A model generated the notes under the pieces. It searched no databases. It was not told the DNA's origin and saw nothing but the letters and a program-made list of their open reading frames with translations. A DNA stretch of 64,000 nucleotides from Oikopleura dioica (taxonomy: Eukaryota > Chordata > Appendicularia > Copelata > Oikopleuridae), in the NCBI GenBank assembly GCA_907165135.1, contig OU015567.1, positions 191,001-255,000 on the forward strand, given 5' to 3'. This document shows positions 47,650 through 58,570 of the stretch, piece by piece (the stretch's first letter is position 1; each line of letters begins with the position of its first letter). The position numbers and the translations under genes are program-made.

Positions 47650-48620
47650 CTAATGATAGTTTTCTCCAGGCATCTTTTCGTTGATGCGCATCTTTTTTGC
47701 TCTCTTTATATTGCGGATCGGATATGATCGAGAATTATTTTCAATAAATTCTTCATCTTCTTGATCTTGCTCCAACTCTTCTAATTCACGTCTTTTTCAA
47801 GAATTTTATCCTCTCTAGGAACTTCAAAGTCAAAAAGCATAACGTCATTATCCCGGGATAGATCAAAATTATTTGGTTTTCTGGTTGATGAAATAAGCGA
47901 TGATTCTTGATTCTTTGAGAGTATCATCATTTTTGATCTCGTCGATGTTGACATCGTTGTTGAAGTTGTCGTTTTTGATGGTTCACTTGATCTTGTTGTG
48001 TTTTGCGTTGTGGATTTTGTCGTTTTTGGTTTGGGAGTCGTCGACTCGATCTCTTCCGTCTTCCACTTGCATCCGGTGAAGACATTGAATGGTCCCACAT
48101 TTGTATGACAGTAACACGTCCTTTTAAAGGCATAAAGATCTCTTATTTATAATCCAAAATCAGGCGTAAACCTTTTCCTTTGATATTCTTTTGTCTCGGA
48201 TTCGCTGAAACTCCGCGCAAAAGCAGTGCAGCTGGAAAATTCAGAAATACCATTAGGACAGTTCCATTCCCCACAAATCCGTGAAGAATCGCTTTCATTG
48301 CAAAAGAACTCTTTCTTTTCAGAGCATTGGTCACGTGATTCGACGAATACGTCATAGCCATTGTATGACGCTTTTGGCGAATTTTCTTTTCCTTGAACTG
48401 AATCAGAAATTAAATTACAGATCCATCAGACTGGTTTATTATTCAAATTATCTTTTTAAATAAATTGTGGAATTTTAAGCCTTGACTGAATTTACAAATA
48501 ATTTTTGCATAAATTCTGCCATGAAAAACCAAAGGAGCAGTTTTTTTATTTAAGACTATCATCCGTATCTCGTAAAAGCTTACCTTGAACAGCAAGAGAA
48601 AACAAAGCAAACAAAAACAT
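47650..48620 (-). CDS. secreted Cys- and Thr/Ser-rich protein
   Basis: Exons 48584-48620, 48172-48391 and 47650-48141, GT-AG, phases consistent. The start Met is followed by a clear signal peptide (MFLFALFSLAVQG). Exon 2 encodes a compact Cys-rich module (QCSEKKEFFCN, CGEWNCPNG, FSSCTAF). Exon 3 adds CYCHTNVG and then a mucin-like linker of Thr, Ser and Lys (TTPKPKTTKSTTQ). The frame breaks at a T5/A5 run (47793-47797); adding one base would join it to an acidic segment (ELEELEQDQEDEEF) and a basic tail ending NYH. I infer either an assembly error at the run or a stop after KDVN. Family unknown. Confidence 0.6.
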
Positions 48621-51600
48621 GATTTTGTTCTTTATTAACCGATTTCCTCTTTGACGAAAACAGGAAATGAGCTTGATAGCGTTTGACAACGCAATTTAAA
48701 TTGAGCTGCTTTGTTTATCTACAAACCAACGAAATTAGGTTTCAGGAGGAATTTTCAAAAAGACCAATCAAAACAAACTCAATTTATCCGCATTAAAAGG
48801 TTTTAAGATTAAAAATCAATTTGTCACTGATTCAGAAGGGATAATTTCCGGAGCGAATATTTACAATTTTTTGTTATTAAAGCGCCTGGAATCGACAAAA
48901 ATCAAGACACGAAAACACCGAATTGCAAATTTACCATGGTCTATGGTCCAATTTGTATATTCAGATAACTGAAGAAGAATACTCATTTCACCCACCAAAA
49001 ATGCGAGTGTGCGCTCCGCGCCTGTTTGCGGGTGCCCTCCTTGTGCCGGGAAAAACCTTGAAATCCCGGCACACGGAGGGTCAAATCCCAAACGTTCTAG
49101 AAATCCCCTGTTTCCGTCTTTTTAAAGGTTATGTAAAAGGTTTTCTTTAATGTTTGGTCAGGGAAGAGAACGATAAAATACTGGCGATGCTCTTCTAAGT
49201 AAAAATTCAAAGTATTTATCAATCATATATTTGGATAGGAGTGCTGCGAGTTTTTATCCATGAAATTAGTTTTATCATCTGTTTTTGACTCTTTTGTCGG
49301 CCAAGCAGATTATTTATCTTTTTGACCGTATTCTTCTTTTATTTGGGTTAGGGTTAGGCAAAAAAAAATTAAAAGACTGTCTTGAATTTTATTATTCGAT
49401 TAGTTTTTCTTCAAAAACACTCGATTTGAAGAGTTTCTTGGTCAAAAATCAATGGCTTTTTGGGATCTCTAGAACGCCACTTTAGTTTTTTTCAGAAACT
49501 GTCTTAGGTAGACCCTTAATTTCAATTGCATCCTTTTGACGAAACCCTCGACTACACCCGTTTGATTAATAATGAATTTTCGATATCAAACTTAAGGTTA
49601 TACAGACCGTTAAAGGTAAGGTTGGAAAATGAAGGTTTTTCGAGGTTTTAATGAGGGTACAATCTTTATTTTTTCCAGGTTAAAAATAAGGCCCTGAGCT
49701 TTAATAATTACCCTTTTGACAGTTTTTGCTAAATGAATTTAAGAAGGTCAGCCCCTTTAAAAATTTATAAGGCGAAAATAAAGCAAAATTTTAGACTGTC
49801 ATTTTAGAGTTTCCTGCCTTGAATCATTTTTTTTTTGACAATTTGTATGAAAGAAATGCATTAAATAATAAGAATTCCCTCAATTTTCATTAAAAAAGAG
49901 CAAATCAAAGATTTTCAGAAAAAAATGAAACGCAAATTTCCCATTCATAAAGCCAATCTTAACTTAATTTTCTAAAGCAGCAAAAATTGTGTAGGTAAAA
50001 GTCTTTCTTTGTTGTCTAAAGAACCAAAAAGCCAACAAATAATAAAAATTTTGACATTATCCATCTTGATGGGGGGGGTCTTTTCCGAGGTTAACTTCAA
50101 ATTCAAAAAGCATTTTGACTTCCGTGAATAATCAAAATTCTACTTCTTAATCAGGTTTCTTCGCTATTTTGCTCACTTAGACTCTTAATTTTGACGACCT
50201 CCTCCTTCATTAGCACTGATTAATCTCATTTTCATTCCTTCTTTGGAAAATTATATTTCGCGGTTTCGATTTAAACAAAGACTCTTTCAGTGTCCAAAAT
50301 CATTAAATTAAATATAAAAGCATAAAAACAAAACTTGTAGAAAGATCCAATAGCGGTTTAAAGTTTTTAGGTCGGAGGAAGTTACCTGCAACCGCTTTAT
50401 GATTGCAAATGCTTAATTATTTGCTTAATTTATACTGCATTACAATTTTTGGCCATTTTTTGGCGCTGAAGAGCAATTGAATACCAAAAAACCGCCAAAA
50501 ATCGCTTCAAAAAGTATAAGAACTAGGAAATTTTCGTTCGCAAATCAGATTATGCTGGTTCTTCCAGAATAATAAGTTCAGGGTCACAACTTTCTTCTAC
50601 AGTTAAAAGCTTTAAAATTAAAAAGCCAACAAAAAAGAAGATACCATTTCAAAAGGGCCTAAATGGCCATTTTTGCCAACCTCAATCACTTTGACGGTCT
50701 CTTATGCATAAGCCAATGGCGAGAAAGAGAGCTTATTCAATCAGAATATCTTTATTTAAAAATGAGCTTCCCCAGGGGTAAACCAAAATAAGTAAGTCTT
50801 AAGCTAGGACGTGACAGCAAAGGAGCGAACAAGAAAGTTTCATACACAAAAGGATGAAATAAGAAAGTATCATACATTAAAGTATCAAATAAGAAAGTAT
50901 CATACACGAAAGGATCAAATTATAACGGAAGATCCAAGCCAGTACTTTGCAAGATTGGATCGGGCATACATTTGAAAATGATTGAGGATGGGTTTCTTAT
51001 AGGCCGGTAGGCCTTATACGGCAATCTTATTGGTTCCAAAAAAATTTGATCCTTTAATGCTTGATACTATTTAATTTGGTACTTTCATGTATGATACTTT
51101 CTTATTTGATCCTTTCGTGTATGATACTTTCATGTTTGATACTTTAATGTATGATACTTTTTTATTTGATCTTTTCGTGTATGATACTTTCTTGTTCGCT
51201 CCTTCGCTGTCACGTCCTATCTTATTACTTCCTTATTTTAGTTTGTGCCCTTCCCCATGAGCGCTTGATCAGCCTCGTACGTAAGACCAACAAAAAAAGA
51301 TACGGGTTTAAGTTTCAGAAATCGGGGAGGGGGGGATCCCTTGCTGGAAATTCTAATTTGCTGGAAAAGCTAACGGCTGGAAAAGCTAATGGCTGGAAAA
51401 GCTCCCGTCTCCCTTAAAAATGGGCAAAAAGAAGCAAAGTTTCCTTCAAAAGAAATTATCGAAATCCTTAGTTGATGCTGAGAAATTAAATTTACATTGA
51501 TTGATCTCATTAAAATATTCCCCCTTATGATCGGTTTTCGTGGTTTTTTAAAGTAAACATTGCTGTCTTATATAAATTGCGATGGTAACGGACATCTCCT

Positions 51601-51768
51601 TCATTTCCGGTTTTTTGTCACAAGTGAATTTCCGGACACAAAAAATTTCGGAAGTAAAAATAATCCTTTTTGGTCTCGAACAGGTGTAAGTTAAAAAAAA
51701 ATCGTCAAATTTTTCAACAAAAAATCAGAAAGATTTACTCAGCTCATTTATACCAATTTTCGAAGAAA
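48621..51768. other. intergenic, repeat-rich
   Basis: No exon is visible. 50775-51250 is a foldback repeat described separately. Around 49500-50210 is a probable degraded relative of the TTAA family (right end TTTTGACGACCTCCTCCTTC), but the left end is not clear. A short (TTAGGG)-like pair occurs at 49347. Confidence 0.45.
50775..51250. repeat. foldback with GTATCATACA tandem units
   Basis: Left arm from CCAAAATAAGTAAGTC through AGGACGTGACAGCAAAGGAG; right arm the inverse CTCCTTCGCTGTCACGTCCT. Between them units of about 30 bp (AGAAAGTATCATACACGAAA and its complement TTCGTGTATGATACTTTCTT) repeat three to four times per side. Confidence 0.6.
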
Positions 51769-54700
51769 ATGAAGATTTTTATTTTTCAATTGCTGTGTCT
51801 TTCCGTAAAAGCTTCCGGAAGCTACAATCTATCAAATGACCCCAAGCCCGAGATAAGTCTCCAAGCGTTGAACGATAAAACAGATATCATTCCCGACGAA
51901 CTAAACTGTTCTCTGTCCAATGGACAATTTCTGAATGCTGGTAAGCGTCATTCACGTTTTCAACAAGTTGAATCATTACGATTTGCACTAATTCATATTT
52001 CTGTATGTTTAGCCGACTGGGTTTGCCGGAACTTAAATCGATCAATCAAGCGTCTTCAACCAGAGATCCCTGAATGTGAGCAATAATGATTCAAACGCCA
52101 TTTTAGGCTAAAAAAGTCGAGATAAACCCAACTAAAAATTTTGAAATTCCGAAAATAAATTTTTCAGAAAGTATTGACGGGGGGGGGGGGTTATTAAAAT
52201 TCAAAAAAAGTTTGTTGTCCTAGATTTTTCGGAAATATTAAGGAAAAGAATTTTAAGCGATTGCTGAATATGTTTGCAGTCCGCTCCCTCCTCTTTTAAA
52301 CGGTGAAATTTTCTGTTTCGACGAATGGAAGATCGGAACCGTTTGCATGGGTGTTTGCAAAAATGGATGGATTCTCGGTAAATATAATAATTTTTCATTC
52401 AATAAAATCAATGAGATTTGCCTTAACTCGATAAGGATATTTTGACAGTTTGTTATTGAAGAGCCTCATAAACGAAAAAAACGATGCTTACCGACGAGAA
52501 ATCGGAAAGAAAGGAGGACAGAAGAGAGTCCCGTCAAATGGAATTTTGCTAAATCAAATTTTAAATGCGTCAAAGATTACCAGGGTAAGCGAGAAAAAAA
52601 GTAATTTCTTTCTTAAAATATTCAATAAGAATCACCTTGCTCAAATAACAAGGGAGGCTGCTCTCACGAATGCATCGACAAAGGAGACATGATTCCGATC
52701 TGCGTTTGTCCCTGCGGGCATACTCTCGCGAACGACGGAAAAACCTGCATTGATGAGCGAAAGTGTCCACTAGATATTTCGCTTTGGCTTGATGGAACGA
52801 CTTCAGCATGCGCAAAAGACGGATTCAATCACGCTCAAAAAACTATGATGGCGAATTTGGTCGGCTTTTTGGATCATGAGGTTCGTAAGAAATTCAAAAA
52901 TAACAAGTGATTGTCTTTCGTTCATACTTTGGTATTCAGTCTCATAACTTCGACGCGAAAATCTTCGCCGCGTCCTACGGTGACGGTCAAGTCCAACAGA
53001 ACGCCTCTCATTTTGTAACGCCTCTTCTTCATGAAATTCAAGAGTTTCTTGATGCTCTGACAATTTCATGCGCAAACAATTCGATTGCAGACGTCTTTCA
53101 AAAAGTAAATAAGATAATGATTAAATTTATCGCCTAAAAATTCCTTTTTTCTTCAGAGACGTGATCAAGCATTTGATTCTACAACAGTCTCCGTTATCAC
53201 CCTTGCTGCCGAGTTGTTGGACCCGTCAGAACTGATAAAAATGAACCGACCGAGAACAGATACAACGATTGTCATAGTTGACAGACAAAGGGCAACGAAA
53301 CAAGCACTGATCCAAGCTTCTATTCTTGCCTGCAATCATGAAAATACCCAAAGATGCGAAAATATTTTCAACCTTAACGAAGGTAAATTATGATAATTTA
53401 TAAAATTTTAATAATTTAATAATTTTAAATAATGTTGATAAATGACATCGGTGTAAATGAGTTTGATGTGAAGTTTTATTGCATATCGATTTCGGCTTTA
53501 AGCCATCGTCAGTGCAGAGAACTAGAACAAGTGGAAATAAAATCCAAACGCAACTCCTTACCGTCTTGGGATTGAGGACGAACTAAAATTCCTTTCAGCA
53601 AAAAACTGACTAACAATAGTATTCTAGAGAAATTATAAACGAAAGATATTTTTGATTTTTCAGAGGCACCTTTTGCGCATTTATCCTTCTCGAAATTTTA
53701 CGATGAGAATTCCTTACACAGGTCATCGAGTTTCGAAAATAACTCAGGGCTTACGAAAACTCATCAAATCTTTTATTCCGAATTTTAATCTACACTTTCC
53801 CCACAAGACACTCACTGTTCGAAACACTTTGATCTCGCACTTGATGCCCAAAATTGAACAGACTAATTCGCTAAACTCAGTTTATCTTTTTACTTGTTAT
53901 TGTAATAATCAGTATGTTGGGGAGACGGAAAATTTGAATCAACGCTGTCAGGATCATCAACAGCCTTCAAAACAAACAGCGATTTATACACACACTTCTG
54001 AATGCCAACTTTATCAGACTAAATTTGCAGAGTTTAGTCAGACAAATAATTTCGAGTCTCGGTTTAATTTTCTTCGTAATAGAATTGAAATTTTACATTC
54101 GAATTTAGATTATAGAACCCGTGTTCAGACAGAACCAATCGAAATAAGACTCAGACGTCCACGGCTGAATCGACAAGTCCAACATAAATCCCTAGTGATT
54201 ATTTAATGTTAACCATTCAGAGGCTTCTATAAATGCGCAAAAGGTGCCTCTGAAAAATCAAAAATATCTTTCGTTTATAATTTCTCTAGAATACTATTGT
54301 TAGTCAGTTTTTTGCTGAAAGGAATTTTAGTTCGTCCTCAATCCCAAGACGGTAAGGAGTTGCGTTTGGATTTTATTTCCACTTGTTCTAGTTCTCTGCA
54401 CTAACGATGGCTTAAAGCCGAAATCGATATGCAATAAAACTTCACATCAAACTCATTTTAAATAATATATAATAAATATATATAATATTAAATTATAAGA
54501 TAACATTTTGTTTTTCGGGTTTCAAACAAAAATAAAATCATTTAAGTGTTATCTCCCGGAGAAATCTTAAACCGTGTGAGCCGTGAGTCTTGCTTCAGCA
54601 GAAATTATATGTCAACAATTTCATGCGGCGATTTCTTCATGGAGCTGGATGTGCCTATCTGTTCGTTAAGAGGACTTCAACAAGAAGATTTGATTTTAAA

Positions 54701-55787
54701 CGCGGGAAAGGATGGGTCGTGCACCCCGACTTTGGAAAATAATGGTAAATAGATATTTAAATAAAAAATACTTTTTTTTTTAATTTCAAAAGTAATAAGC
54801 TTTGCATTCTTGAATTCGATTCTAATCAAATGAAAGGAACTCACTACAAGTGGATCATTGGTTACGAAGATTGCGGAACTAAACGGACTGTTGATGAAAA
54901 ACTTGAAAAAATCACTTTTACCAACAATATGCGGACATGGATCAACCGAGATGCTCCCGTTTTTCCAGTCCTTCCTGAATTCAATATTGATCTTGAATGT
55001 GCTGTTTCGACCAGTTTCGAATTTTTCTCTCAGGGCGACTTCTACCCTGAGCTTAGCTCCTTCAGGGGAGTGGCAAACTCAATCGGTACGTTGAATATAA
55101 GCTTGTTGTCATGAGGCCGGCATTCATAAAAAATGATTTTTGACATATAGAAAGAGAAATCAGCTTTCAGGATCCTATTGGAATGATTTTTATTCTCTTA
55201 TTTTCTTTCAGGAAGTCAAACTGGCAACCTGCAAATATACGCCGACCCGAGCTTCACAGAAACTTGGGACGAGAAAATCATGGGAACAGGCGTGGATCTA
55301 TTCGTCGAGTCGAATTTCACTTTCGTGGATGCGAGCAGGGAGCTACAAGTCACTGATTGTGTCGCCAGTTCAGGAGAACTCATCGACCTCGTATCCGTGT
55401 CGGATAAGCCAGTCCTGAAGATGATTGAAGGCGGATGTTTAACCGATAGGACTGTAAAGATTCTTCCTCGAGGGCCGAGAAATCAAGTGCGATTCCAATT
55501 TAAAAGCTTCCGATTTCATGGCGAGCTGAGTGGTGCAAAGGTGACTTATATAAAATAATATTAGCTCAAATTTTTTTTAATTTTTTAAAACTTTGTTAAT
55601 AAAATTCAAAATATGCGATTTTCGGCGCTGATTCGAAAATAATTCTCTTATTTAGATAAATATACAATGCAAATTTAAAACCTGCGAAACTAAAAACTGT
55701 GCCTCGATAGCAAAATGTACAGGAGAAATCAGAAAAATACAACGGAGAGCTGCAGTTACTTCTCGCTTTCAATTTTCCCCAGTCTGA
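51769..55787 (+). CDS. secreted CCP-EGF-vWA-ZP protein
   Basis: Multidomain extracellular protein, about 610 residues. Exons: 51769-51940, 52013-52051, 52258-52377, 52462-52584, 52657-52880, 52940-53104, 53157-53382, 54547-54744, 54793-55085, 55212-55540, 55656-55787. Order: signal peptide ([17 protein letters not shown]); sushi/CCP-like module ([31 protein letters not shown]); EGF ([11 protein letters not shown]...CVCPCGHTL); vWA domain with a modified MIDAS (LWLDGTTSA in place of DxSxS); ZP-N ([27 protein letters not shown]) and ZP-C ([20 protein letters not shown]). RKIQRRAA near the end is a plausible processing site. Phases fit except exon 8 to 9, which is off by one. The intron 53383-54546 contains a Penelope-like element. 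Such proteins typically build extracellular filaments or coats. Confidence 0.8.
53480..53516 (-). ncRNA. hammerhead-ribozyme-like motif, left arm
   Basis: On the minus strand: stem I TGCA/TGCA, core CTGACGA, one T, stem II GGCT-TAA-AGCC, core GAAA with a two-pair stem III (AT-CG-AT), then A at the cleavage position. The core bases are intact. Confidence 0.55.
54397..54433 (+). ncRNA. hammerhead-like motif, right arm, core mutated
   Basis: Same layout as the left-arm motif, but the core reads CTAACGA where CTGACGA is expected. Loss of the invariant G should abolish cleavage, so this copy is probably inactive. Confidence 0.5.
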
Positions 55788-56866
55788 TTGATACTTTTTG
55801 CATTAAAATATAGGTTGTTTATTTTTCTTTATTTCTTTGAAATTTCGTCATATGTCATTTGACGAGTAAAATTATCTGTAAAGCTTCTTTAATATTAAAT
55901 TGAAAATATAAATAGATCACAACTTAAAATTCTGCAAGATTAGCGCTGAAAATTTCTTGTCAAAAATTTGTGCATTCTTCCTTTAAATTTTGGCATAAAT
56001 TTTGATTTTTTGTCAAGTAGATTGCTACTTTCCCAAGTCTTTTTCAAGCTTAAGGCCTGTTTGGATCTTCTGGACCACGTTTTTTCATCTATTGTGAATT
56101 CAAATCGACCCTCGTTGAGTCCACATTAACCCTGTTTAATCTGCCTGAGCCAAAGTCATAATCAATTCCTCGATTCCACATCCCTCAACTTGCTAAAAAG
56201 CTGCTTTTGTCAGCGCAGCTTTCTTCGCATGCATATTTGATGCGTTTTAAATATTTCTGGAAATCGCGGACAAGTCTCTTGGGACTGCTCTAGGGGCGAA
56301 GGAACTGATTCTAGAGCTGAAAAGATAAATTTAAACGTATTGGAAAGAAAGAGAGACAAATAAAATAAGAAATTAAAGCAGAAAATTATGGGAAAGGATT
56401 TACAAAAAATTTTCTCGTTTTCTTAGAAAATTACTCTTGTCAAATAAATTCTGAAAAATCCGTGCAAAAGCGAATTTCACAGAAGCCCGAGTCGGCACAA
56501 TCGACCCGTCTCGCGCACTCGTCCTTGCCTCCATCCTTCAGGTTCATTTGTCAGATTCACTTTACGTTCCATTTGCCCTTCTGAATTATTTATCTACGTC
56601 TCGCTTTTTCTACATAACTTGAAAGCTGCATTCGCCACTTATAAAAACCGCTTTTCATTTTTTCCCGAGATAACAAGAAAAAAAACGCGTAGAAAAATGA
56701 TGATAAAATACATGGTTAAAAAAAAAGGTGTTCAGAATCACAAACCAGTGGATTATGGAATTCCGGCTGGGATTTGCCCGACGATGGATTTTAGGAAAAA
56801 GTTTGAAAGTCAATTTTATGAGAACAATACTCCATTTACAGAAAGCATATTTGAAACAAATAAAGC
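55788..56866. other. interval without a firm gene
   Basis: A frame near 56455-56560 (ANFTEARVGTIDPSRALVLA) is protein-like but unplaced. From 56619 a basic frame with FSFFPEITRKKTRRK and GICPTMDFRKKFESQ may belong to the following fragment after a one-base frame change. I could not establish a start or splice structure. Confidence 0.35.
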
Positions 56867-57403
56867 CCAAAAGCCAACGAAACCGAATCATCTGGTCGCT
56901 TCTGCGAAGTCGATCCGTACAAGGCAAATTACTACACGACTGGAACTGTGATCAAAAAAGTGAATAACTTCATCTGCTACGATCCTGACTTCGGCCGAGT
57001 CTACCCCGTCCGAGGAATGGTCAAAGCGGGGACGAAGGACTTAGAGAGTTATTGCCATATTTCCGTTAGTTATATCCATTCCGGATTGGAGGATGGAACG
57101 AGGGGTCCTGGGGGGAAGGTCTTTGTTGATACCAGCGTGTCCATCAATGTAAGTCTGTGCATCAAGTTGTTTTGCTCCTGACTAGATTATTTTTCTGAAT
57201 ATTTAAAAAAAATCCGCTTTGCAAATAAAAAAAAAAACGCTTTGATGCTGGCTTTGGCGCGTAGTTGACTCTTTATAACCTAAATTGACGACATTTTGAC
57301 CCCTGCTCAGCGAGTGCAAAGAAGGCGTCTCAGGACTCAAGTGTACGCATTGTGCCCCTGGGTACATTCAGACCAAGTCACCGATTAAGCCATGCGAAAA
57401 AAG
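56867..57403 (+). pseudogene. fragments including a netrin-type laminin-EGF exon
   Basis: Exon-like 56867-57150 reads RFCEVDPYKANYYTTG, FICYDPDFGRVYPVRG and ends at gtaagt; not recognised. Exon-like 57311-57401 reads ECKEGVSGLKCTHCAPGY and TKSPIKPCEK, which fits the third laminin-EGF module of netrins (CKDGVTG..C..C..GY..S.SPI.PC) and ends at gtaaga. No LN or NTR domain was found nearby, and the exons do not join in frame with K3. I infer a gene fragment or remnant. Confidence 0.4.
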
Positions 57404-57431
57404 TAAGAAAAAACTGCAGCAGCTCCATCAG

Positions 57432-58233
57432 TTATCGGTAATGTCTTGTCATTATGACCAAGAACTTATTCTAAGATACGATGGCTCAGAAATCCTGGAG
57501 GTTTTACCAGAGACTACGCGAAGTCATTTGTATATCGGTGGTCATATTCCACTTTACCGAAATCCTGATCACCCAGGCGACCTTTTTTCGATACTACTTG
57601 GTGGCTATGATAGTAAATTTGGTATCTACAGGAATTCAGTTGAGTAGCTAAGGTGATTAAATGTAGAAAAATCTCCAGAAAGGTTGAGAAAATTTGTAGC
57701 CCGGATAGTGGATGGATCGAAGATGAGAGTTTGACGTTTCCTGAAGAAGATAATACTGGAAAAGGTCTAAGTGCTTATTGCGCTGTTTCGGGGGAATTCG
57801 GACTGGTAATCATTCCAGGAAGAACAAGGTTAGTGAATATATGAAGCAAGATATTCACCAATTTAAAAGCTCGAATCGAAAAATATGGCGGCTTCACAAA
57901 AATCAATGGGAAAATATCGGACTCGTTCCATGGTAAGATAATCGAGAGTTAATTAAGTCCTTTTAATTTCTTTTGTAATTTTTAGGACATCATTCAGAGG
58001 ATACGCAAGAGCTGTTCTTTTTCCTTATAACGAGGTCAGTTGATTCTATTTGGCGATTTTGTTCATTTAATGTTTCGAAGATAATGGTCCTTGGAGGATA
58101 TTCGGGAGATTGGAAGTTCACCAAATTCATATTCAACGAAGATTTCACCTCGATCGAAGGGGAAGATCTTACCCATTTGCCCGCACTTAAAAATTGGGAT
58201 GATCTTTCTGCGATGCTTGTGCTTGAAAATTAA
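57432..58233 (+). CDS. kelch-like protein K3, 5' end uncertain
   Basis: Exons 57432-57638, 57683-57828, 57870-57932, 57986-58034 and 58081-58233, all GT-AG with introns of 37-53 bp and consistent phases, about 205 residues visible. Kelch-type segments: FSILLGGYDSKFG, IWRLHKNQWENIG, MVLGGYSGDWKFT. It ends LVLEN. It is a third relative of K1 and K2 but more divergent. The first visible exon starts at an acceptor, so upstream exons are missing; the netrin-like fragment just upstream is out of phase. Confidence 0.7.
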
Positions 58234-58277
58234 TGTGTGATCAACTGAGGAATAAAAAAGAGCCTGAGGAAGACCTA

Positions 58278-58491
58278 CAGGCGTGGACTAATTTTGAGTC
58301 GCGAAAGGCGACGTCATAGCAGCGCCTCAGCCAGCTATCAAGAATTCCTATCGTCCAGCCCACGAATCAGCAGGGTCACATTTGCGCGCATTTTAAACTT
58401 CATCTTCGGGCCAGATGATAGGAATTCTTGATAGCTGGCTGAGGCGCTGCTATGACGTCGCCTATCGCGACTCAAAATTAGTCCACGCCTG
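58278..58491. mobile_element. TA-flanked palindromic MITE
   Basis: 214 bp, TA on both sides, inverted arms of about 85 bp beginning CAGGCGTGGACTAATTTTGA with only single-base differences. The hairpin middle is CCAGCCCACGAATCAGCAGG. Tc1/mariner-like by TA target. It separates the convergent K3 and ZFAND1-type genes. Confidence 0.7.
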
Positions 58492-58570
58492 TAGAGCCTC
58501 TAGGCTAGAGGTTGAGTAAAAATTGTCTAATTGAAGTATATTTTTGAAAAAAAAAAGGGTTCAAAGAATA

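Larger units (their letters stand above)
53455..54458 (+). mobile_element. Penelope-like unit: GIY-YIG endonuclease frame between inverted repeats
   Basis: A frame at about 53652-54206 encodes the C-terminal part of a Penelope-like retroelement: a linker ([23 protein letters not shown]) and a GIY-YIG nuclease ([19 protein letters not shown], then R and H further on). No reverse transcriptase is present. It lies between 230-bp inverted arms, 53455-53684 and 54229-54458, which share GAGTTTGATGTGAAG at the outside and GCGCATTTAT at the inside. Each arm contains a hammerhead-like core. The unit sits in an intron of the CCP-EGF-vWA-ZP gene, same strand. The frame has no clear Met near its start. 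Confidence 0.75.

Noticed and set aside
53652-54206. GIY-YIG frame as a host DNA-repair nuclease
   Set aside because: The linker before the nuclease, the inverted arms and the intron location all fit a Penelope-like element better than a SLX1- or UvrC-type host gene.
56867-57403. Complete netrin gene
   Set aside because: Only one laminin-EGF-like exon is recognisable; neither the laminin N-terminal domain nor the NTR domain was found in the flanks.
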